Source of the DNA: Mauremys mutica
Lineage: Eukaryota; Chordata; Testudines; Geoemydidae
Assembly: GCF_020497125.1 (NCBI RefSeq)
Contig: NC_059075.1
Span: 103,021,222-103,085,221, forward strand
Direction of reading: 5' to 3'
Length of the DNA: 64,000 nt
Made by a program: the position numbers and the translations under genes. Shown one piece after another: positions 45,601 through 54,600 of the stretch; the stretch's first letter is position 1; every line of letters starts with the position of its first letter. Below the pieces are notes generated by a model, which saw only the letters and a list, made by a program, of their open reading frames with translations, made no database searches and was not told the origin of the DNA.

Positions 45601-48600
45601 TTTAAAAAAATCAGTGCATTATATTAAAATTAGAGTTACACATACAATGTATGTTTAAAATAGAATGTTACATACTGTGCAGCAATTAAATAATTACATA
45701 TTTAACTGTTTACCATCTTGGCCGCTAAATAATTGTAAGGTTGCAAACAAGCAAATGTGCTATCAAACATGCTTTTGTGTGTTGGAGCCCTCTAGATACA
45801 GGAAGAGATCTCTATGAAACATATCAACAGCTAAAGGAGATCATTTTAATTCCTTATAGCAAGAAACAAGATGGCACACAAATTTGTACATAAAATATTC
45901 ATTAAAATTATTAAAAGAGCGTTATGAAATGTTTAAATTAGAAGAGTGCATATATGTTAGAGTTGTACATTAAAAGTTCAGGTTTAGTTTTGCTAACTAA
46001 AACATGAAAATGGCAGTGATATCAAAATTTTACATTTCCCAAATGTTATACATTATCTTTCTGCAAATTTGAGATTGCAAAATGCAGGCCAGAATGGATG
46101 AATGTCTCCAAGAAATGTACCCATATTTATTTGATGAAGTAAACAAGGATAATTGGGTTGTAAATTAGTGTTTCTGAAGGATTCTTAAAAAATGGGAATT
46201 AAAAATTGAGGGATTTAGAAGTGCTAATAATTGACACACAGCTACTAAAATGCAATTAAGCCTGGTAAAAATTGAGTAGTCTAGTTAGAAATTATTTTGA
46301 AATAATTAGAAACTTTTTTAAACAAAAGAAGGAATTAGGTATTATGAGTGACAATTCTAAAAGCAAGAGATCTTGTGCAATGAATTAGGTAAATAAGGTG
46401 ATCGTTCTAAGGCTCTAGTGAACCAAAAGAAAAATAAATTTTAGAAAAGGAAGGCTAGCATTACAGTGGCTGTGACATTTACAGTACATCCTTTATTTGA
46501 CACCACGACATGATCAGATAACTTCACCAATTAGAATTGCTTTGGTTAGTGTCCAAAATGTATAATTAAAAACTTCTGTTCAGTACAGCATTATTCTCAG
46601 TAACAAAAACTAAAAAATTCTCTTTCTTCAGCAACTGAACTTTGAGCGCCATTAAAATATTCCACATTTGAGCTTTAAAGAATAATTTATAATTAAAACA
46701 CATTAACTGTTGCATAAACTTCCATTAAATAGGATTAGATTTTAAAACTGATTATCAGTTTATTTATATTTTGTCAACACCTCATGGAAAATATCTTGGT
46801 TTCCTATAGCCATATATAGCTCTTAAACTAGTTATAACAATTTATTTTAAACACACTATGTAGGAACATTCTAAAAGGCCCATTCTGTCATAAGCAATCT
46901 GAAAGGTGTACAAACTTCATTATGCTTTCTAAATACAGTTCCAATCAATAAAAACAATTCCTGTCTCTGAAGACATTTCAATATATGCTATTCTCTTCTT
47001 GCCACGTTGTTCTCTCACCAACTTACCTGCACAACCGGCTACATAGACTGCAACTATTTGTTATCAAAAATTGATCATTTGTTATTCACACTCTTGAAAC
47101 TGGTATTACACTACGATATATTTAGAGTGGAAGTATCATGCACTCAAGTGAAAGTGCTTCCTAGAAAAACTACAGATCATATTTTTAGTTAAGTCCTTTT
47201 AAGGCATGTCTAACATACTGAGCCTATGTCTGCAGAAACGGGCCGGATGAAAGACCGAGTTGAAACAGACTGTCTTTCTCCTTGGCTAAGAGTTCTCTTG
47301 CGTTCACGAACTAATGCCTTCTGATGTCGCTTCATTCTTTCTAGTTGTTCCTCAGCACTCATCTTGCATCTTTGGTGGTCTCCAGAGTATAAGCGTTCCA
47401 AGGCACTCTTTGGTCTCTCCTGTTAAAAGTCACACGGAATACAAAACATATGTTGTAATTAATACTTTATAAGTAGTATACTAAAAAAGAAGTTTACTCT
47501 TCCTCTATTTCTCAGTGTAAATGAGCAGATTTTATCCTATTGCTTTTTAAACTATTTTGCATATTTTCAACTCTGCAATTTCTACTGAGGTAATAAACAC
47601 ACTATATCATTAACTAGGTCCAAGGCCTTCCTTTGTGAATCTGCAGCAACTTCAGTGAGTTGTTCTGACTCTGTCTCTTCTTCCTTGTATTAATCCTATC
47701 AAATGGAGTCTGCTCTACAAGGGTTCTCCCTCTAAAGTACTCTGTTCAATGCCATATCCTCTATCACACCACATGCTTACACGTCTTCTTTTAGAACATC
47801 CCACCATTTCTTCTTGGGTCAGCTGCTCTATCTTTTTCCTTCAGTCTTGATCTGCTGGACTCTCTTACCCACAGAATTGTCATGACTGTTTACATGACCA
47901 AATCATCCAAGCTTGTACTCCCTAATTTTTTCATTTATGGTATTACTTCTGTCTCTAGGGATGCCCAGTCAGTTTAGCAATGTGACTGGTAAGAGGCCTT
48001 AACATGACAGGTGTAAAAAAAAAAATTTAAGCAGTTTTCCATCTCGTGGGTGCTACCAGAATCAGCTCCTGTTATGCAAAATACATCTGCACTCAGCATA
48101 TTGTTTACAGAGATCCAGACACCTGTCACCAAAATATTTATTTAAAGTTACCTTGGAGCTATCTCTTTGAAACGTTGCATACGATGAACTGATGGATGTC
48201 TGGTGCAGTCTGGAAGTTGATCCAGATAATCCTTTATAAAGAAGCAAAACAATGCTCGAGAGACAGATAACGGGTGGCTGTTTCAAAAAACCATTTTACA
48301 TTTTCTATTATATAATTTTTGTTACAGTTCACTTCTCAAAATTTTCAGCCAGGTAGGGCAGTAATGGGATACAGGACTTTCACATCTAGGTCACCAGTCA
48401 AATTCATTCTGTGGTTCATAGCGACCATAATTCAGTACCATCTGAAGACAGTTTGGAAGCTGATGTAAAATGAGAAGTTTGTAGCCTCAGTCCTGTAACA
48501 AGTGTTAATGTAATCAAACTACCAGCAAACCTGACTCAAAATGGTACTTACAATCAGAGTGGAGGGTCCAGGACTGAATGGGGATAAAAACTAAATTGCC

Positions 48601-51600
48601 CCCCCTCTTTCCTCTAAGGTGGTTCCAGGACTGAGGTACACATTGGAGGTGGCATAGGGAAAATTGTACTAACTCTGCTTATGCTGTATCTGTGATATCT
48701 TCATTCTCTATTAACTATTTTTTCCTGTTATGGTACACTCCCACTTTCTAACAAAAATGTGAAAATGTTTTAAGTAGAGGCTGATTATTTCTATGGCAAA
48801 ATTATCAAAACATTGCTTGATATCATTGTTTAGCTAACTTTAAGATAATGACTCAAACAGCACCCCTAATCTATAACAAATACACACACACCATACATAA
48901 TATGTCAGACACCAACTATTTTTTAAAAATGGCCTTTTATCAATTCTCTGGCTTACCTCTGGTAGGTAATGTTTGGTATCCACTGTCAGAACCTATGAAA
49001 CCAAGTGAAGTTTGGCTGAGGTCACCACTTATTGTAGGTAATTCAGGTTCACTCATGTATGAACGAAGTTCTCCCTACATAGAAAAATATTCATTTGATC
49101 AAGTGAGACCATAGATTCAGACAAATTAAAATAGTTTTCTTATAGTCTTTGTGTTTCCAGGCTTCCATGTATCTGTCATTCCATAAGCATTCTGCATACT
49201 ATAAAATGTATCAGAACAAAAAATTAGAAAGGTCCATAAATTTTAAAGGCTGTGGCTAAGTGACTGCTCACCCTATAATCTCCATTCACATATTGTCCCA
49301 GTTCTCGATCTCGCTTTCTTTCATCTGACTGACGTTTCAGGCCTCGCACTGATGTGTGCCTGATGACATTGGCTTCCCTTGGAAGAGGTGGAACAGCTGG
49401 TGGGTGATCATCAGGATTGTAGACCTGAGGGAGAGGAGGTCTGGGTGGTGCTTCATCTTCCTGGTAAAAGGTAAATAAACTGAGACTCAGCAAATAATAT
49501 GCTATGAAGTTTAAAACACACCTTCTCCTATAATTTTTGGAGCGTTAAAGGGTTATTTTAACTACTGAAGAAGGCTCTGTCTTTATAATAAAACGGTGAA
49601 GCATGTCCCCTCATCCCACCAACTAATGCATATGATGTTATATGTTATCTACTCAACTTCTTCTTCAAGCACTATCGCTCAGTTCCTTTATAGAGTCATA
49701 GAAGTACAGGGCTGGAAGGGACCTTAAGAGGTCATCTAGTCCAGCCCCCTGCAGTGAGGCAGGACCAAGTAAACTTAGACCATCCCTTACAGGTGTTTGT
49801 CTAGCCCAGTGGTTTTCAAACTTTTTTCCTGGGGACCCAGTTGAAGAAAAAGACGGTTACTCACCGTAGTAACTGTTGTTCTTCGAGATGTGTTGCTCCT
49901 ATCCATTCCATGTAGGTGTGCGCGCCGCGCGTGCACGGCTCTTCGGAACATTTTTACCCTAGCAACTCCGGCGGGCCGGCTGGGAGCCCCCTGGAGTGGC
50001 GCCGCTATGGCGCTGGATATATACCCCAGCCAGCCCGTCCGCTCCTCAGTTCCTTCTTGCCGGCAACTCCGACAGTGGGGAAGGAGGGCGGGTCTGGAAT
50101 GGATAGGAGCAACACATCTCGAAGAACAACAGTTACTACGGTGAGTAACCGTCTTTTCTTCTTCGAGTGATTGCTCCTATGCATTCCATGTAGGTGATTC
50201 CCAAGCCTTACCTAGGCGGTGGGGTCGGAGTGAGACGTGGCAGAATGTAAGACTGCGGAGCCGAAGGCTGCATCGTCTCTGGATTGCTGCACCAACGCGT
50301 AGTGGGAAGCGAAGGTGTGTACAGAAGACCAGGTGGCCGCTCTACAGATGTCCTGGATGGGGACATGGGCTAGGAAGGCGGCCGACGAGGCTTGCGCTCT
50401 CGTTGAGTGAACGGTGAGGCGGCATGGTGGCACGCAAGCAAGCTCATAGCATGTCCGGATACACGCCGTGACCCAGGAGGAAATCCGCTGCGAGGAGACC
50501 GGCTCGCCTCTCATGTGATCGGCAACCGCCACAAACAGCTGGGTCGAACGCCGGAAGGGCTTCGTCCGCTCGATATAAAAAGCGAGGGCCCTGCGGACGT
50601 CCAGGGTATGAAGCTGTTGCTCCCGAGGTGAGGCGTGCGGCTTCGGGCAGAAGACCGGGAGGAAGATCTCTTGATTCACATGGAAGGCCGAGACTACTTT
50701 TGGGAGGAAGGCCGGGTGCGGGCGAAGCTGTACCTTGTCTGCATGGAAGACGGTGTAAGGTGGACCAACCGCTAGGGCACGAAGCTCGGACACTCGTCTC
50801 GCTGAAGTTATAGCGACGAGGAAGGCCGTCTTCCATGACAGGTAGAGGAGGGAGCACGTGGCCAAAGGTTCGAAGGGGGCTCCCATAAGCTTGGCCAGAA
50901 CCAGGTTTAAATCCCAGGCCGGGGTAGGACGCCGTATGGGCGGGTACAACCGGTCCAGGCCCTTCAGGAAGCGGGAAACGATCTGGCTGGAGAAGATGGA
51001 TCGGCCGTCTATTGATGGGCGAAAGGCGGATATGGCCGCCAGGTGTACCTTTAAGGAGGAGACCGCGAGACCCTGCTCCTTAAGGTACCAGAGGTAGTCC
51101 AGGATTGTAGAAAGAGGGACTACGAAGGGATTGAGGCCTCGTTGATCAGACCAGAGGGCAAAGCGCTTCCACTTCGCGAGGTAAGTGGAGCGGGTGGAAG
51201 GCTTTCTGCTTTCCAGCAGGACTCGCTGTACTGCCGCGGAACAGCCTCTCTCTGCCTGGGTCAGCCACGTAGGTACCAAGCTGTGAGATGGAGGGACTGC
51301 AGGTCCGGGTGGCGGAGTCTGCCGAAGTCCTGTGTGATGAGGTCTGGCCACACTGGGAGGGGAATGGGCTCCCGAACGGAGAGCTCGAGCAGCAGGGTGT
51401 ACCAATGCTGCCTCGGCCAGGCCGGAGCGATGAGTATTAGGCGGGCTTGGTCCCTCCGAAGTTTGAGCAGCACCTGGTGGACGAGCGGGAACGGAGGGAA
51501 GGCGTAAAGGAGGTGATCCGTCCAGGAGTACAGGAAGGCGTCCGACAGGGAGCCCGGAGAGCGACTCTGGTAGGAACAGAACTGGTGGCACTTCCTGTTC

Positions 51601-54600
51601 TCCTTGGAGGCAAACAGGTCGACCTGGGGAAAGCCCCACTGTTGGAAAATCGTGTGTACCACGTCCGGTCGAAGGGACCACTCATGGGGAGGAAAGACCT
51701 GCTGAGGTGGTCCGCTAGCGTGTTCTGCACTCCTGGGAGAAAGGACGCTTCTAGGTGAATCGAGTGGGTCACGCAGAAGTCCCACAGGAGCATCGCTTCC
51801 TTGCAGAGGAGGGAGGAGCGGGCTCCGCCCTGCTTGTTCACGTAGAACATTGCCGTCGTGTTGTCCGTGAACACCGCGACGCAGCGGCCTTGCAGGCGGG
51901 TGCGGAAGGTTTGACACGCCAGACGGATCGCTCTTAGCTCCCGGATGTTGATGTGAAGAGCGAGCTCTTGGGGTGACCAAAGACCTTGGGTGTGAAGGTC
52001 GCCCAGATGAGCCCCCCACCCCAGCGCTGAGGCATCCGTGGTCAGCATGACGGATGGGCGAGAAGGGTGGAACGGGACTCCTGCACACACCACCTCTGGG
52101 TCCAGCCACCAGCTGAGTGACTCGAGGGTGGGCTTCGTGACCGTGACCACCATGTTGATGGGGTCGCGATGTGGGCGGTACACCGACGCCAGCCAGGACT
52201 GGAACGGGCGAAGGTGGAGTCTCGCGTACGCGGTGACAAACGTACAGGACGCCATATGGCCCAGGAGGCGGAGGCAGGACCGAACCGTTGTCTTTGGAAA
52301 GGTGAGGAGACCATCGTCTGGTGCCGCGATCGCGGGAGGCAGGCCCTGGCCAAATTGGAGTCGAAAACCGCTCCAATGAACTCCACCCGCTGAGACGGAG
52401 TTAAGGTGGACTTCTCGGCGTTGATGAGAAGACCGAGGTGTCGAAATAGAGACAGGATTTCTGTCATCTGGTCCGTTACCAGCCTCTGGGACGTCCCGCG
52501 AACCAGCCAATCGTCGAGATATGGATAAACGTGGATATGACGACGGCGGAGGGCTGCGGCGACCACTGCCATGCACTTGGTAAAAACTCTCGGCGCGGTG
52601 GATAGGCCGAATGGCAGCACTGCGAACTGGTAGTGCGCGTTGTTGACTACAAAACGCAGGTAGCGTCGATGGGGAGGATAAATCGCGACGTGGAAGTACG
52701 CGTCCTTCATGTCGAGGGCAGCAAACCAGTCTCCCGGATCCAGGGAGGGAATGATGGTCCCCAGGGTGACCATGCGAAACTTGAGCTTGAGCAGGTACTT
52801 GTTGAGCTCGCGGAGGTCCAGTATTGGACGTAGACCTCCTTTCGCTTTGGGGATGAGAAAATATCGGGAATAGAATCCCCTGCCCCGCATGTCGTGAGGC
52901 ACCTCCTGAAACAACTATATACAGACAAAATTAGCGAACGCTAGGGTTGTGGAAGACAGAGAGCACTCCACTGTTCCAACTGGCCGTCACGGGCGGTAAG
53001 AAGGAACTGAGGAGCGGACGGGCCGGCTGGGGTATATATCCAGCGCCATAGCGGCGCCACTCCAGGGGGCGCCCAGCCGGCCAGCCGGAGTTGCTAGGGT
53101 AAAAATGTTCCGAAGAGCCGTGCACGCACGGCGCGCACACCTACATGGAATGGATAGGAGCAATCACTCGAAGAAGAAATTGTTGATGCCCGTGACCCAA
53201 TGGAGCTGGGGATGAGGGGTTTGGGGTGTGGGACAGAGGGTTGGAGTGCGGGGGTGTGGGGCCAGGAATGAGGGGCTCAGGGTATGGGAGAGGGCTCTGG
53301 GCTGGGGCAGGAGTTGGGATGCAGGAGCAGGTCAGGGCTCTGGGATGGGGGTGCAGGCTCTGGGTGCAGGAGGCGGCTCTAGCTTTGGGGGGGGCTCAGG
53401 GCAGGGTGCTGGGGTGCGGGAGGGGGTGAGGGCTCTGGGCTTGGGGTGGAGGCTCTGGGGTGGGGCCAGGGATGAGGGGGTTGGGGTGCAGGAAGGGGAG
53501 CCTCAGGGCTGGGGCTCCTGGTCAGTGGCACAGCTGGGGAGGGGAGGAAGGCCGTCCTGTCCTGGCACCGCAGACCACGCTGCGCCCTGGAAGCGGCGAG
53601 CAGGTCCTGATCCTAGGTGGAGGTGCGCAAGCGGCTTGGCGCAGCTCTTGCCCACAGGCTCTGCCCCCCCCAGCTCCCATTGGCCAGTGGAGCCGGTGCT
53701 CAGGGTGGGGGCAGCGCGCAGAGCCCTGTGGCCCTCCTGCCTACGAGCCGGATCTGCTGCTGGCCACTTCTGGGTAGGGACTATTAGTTTTACTACTAGT
53801 TTTTACCGGCTGGCCGCCAGGGTCCCTGAATGTTGAGCAAGGCGACCCAGTGCCTTGCATTCCACAACCCAGTACTGGGTTGTGACCCGAGCTTTGAAAA
53901 CCACTGGTCTAGCCTGTTCTTAAAAACCTTCAACTATGGGAATTCTACAACCTCCCTTGAAACCGACTTCAGTGCTTAACTATCCTTAGAGTTAGAAAGT
54001 TTTTCCTAATATCTAACCTAAATCTCCCTTGCTGTAAATTAAGCCAATTACTGCTTGTCCTTCCTTCAGTGGACATGGGGAACAACTGATCACCATTCTC
54101 TTTATAACAACCCTTAACATATTTGAAGACTGTTATCAAGTCCCCCCTCAATCTTCTTTTTTCTCAAGACTAAAAGGGGCCAGTTTTTTAAACCTTTCCT
54201 CATAGGTCAGGTTTCTAAACCTTTTATATTATATTTGGTGGCTCTCCTCAATTGGTTCACAACTTGCTTCAAGTGTGGTGCACAGAACACAGTACTTCAG
54301 CTGAGGCCTCACCAGTGCAGAGTAGAGTAGCAAAATTACCTCCCCTATCTTGCATATGATACTTCTGTTAATACACCCCAAAATGATATTAGCCTTTTTT
54401 GCAACTGCATCACATTGTTGACACATATTCAATTTATGATCCATTATAACCCCCAATCTTTTTCAGCAGTATTAGTGCCTAGCCAGTTATCCCCCATTCT
54501 GTAATTGTGCATTTAATTTTTCACTCTTGAGTGAAGTATTTTGCACTTGTCTTTACTGAATTTAGATTAGAATTTAGATTTCAGACCAATTCTCCAATTT

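Larger units (their letters stand above)
49851..53178 (-). mobile_element. DIRS-type tyrosine-recombinase retrotransposon, internally deleted
   Basis: DIRS elements copy through RNA and integrate with a tyrosine recombinase, leaving no target duplication; none is seen here. Visible parts on the - strand: 5' inverted repeat (53178 to about 52998), RT (52914-52300), RNase H (about 52330-51720), methyltransferase-like region (51700-51261), tyrosine recombinase (ending 50212), internal complementary region (50200-50095) and 3' inverted repeat (about 50060-49851). Gag and the RT N-terminus are missing, so it is about 3.3 kb. Flanking hAT sequence continues across the site (TTGAAGAAAA / ATTGTTGATG). 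Confidence 0.93.
49807..53906. mobile_element. Non-autonomous hAT inside the CR1, itself split by a DIRS
   Basis: Ends CAGTGGTTTTCAAAC (49807) and GCTTTGAAAACCACTG (to 53906) are inverted repeats. The CR1 target GTCTAGCC is duplicated at 49799-49806 and 53907-53914. Without the DIRS it would be about 770 bp. The right part (53200-53500) is a G-rich minisatellite of GGGGTGTGGGG/GGGCTCTGGG-type units, and its 202-codon frame is low-complexity. Confidence 0.93.

Noticed and set aside
50407..52833. Many + strand frames opposite the DIRS
   Set aside because: Antisense shadows of the GC-rich DIRS coding region.
53228..53836. 202-codon + strand open frame
   Set aside because: Gly-rich low-complexity translation of the hAT G-rich minisatellite; other frames are also open there.
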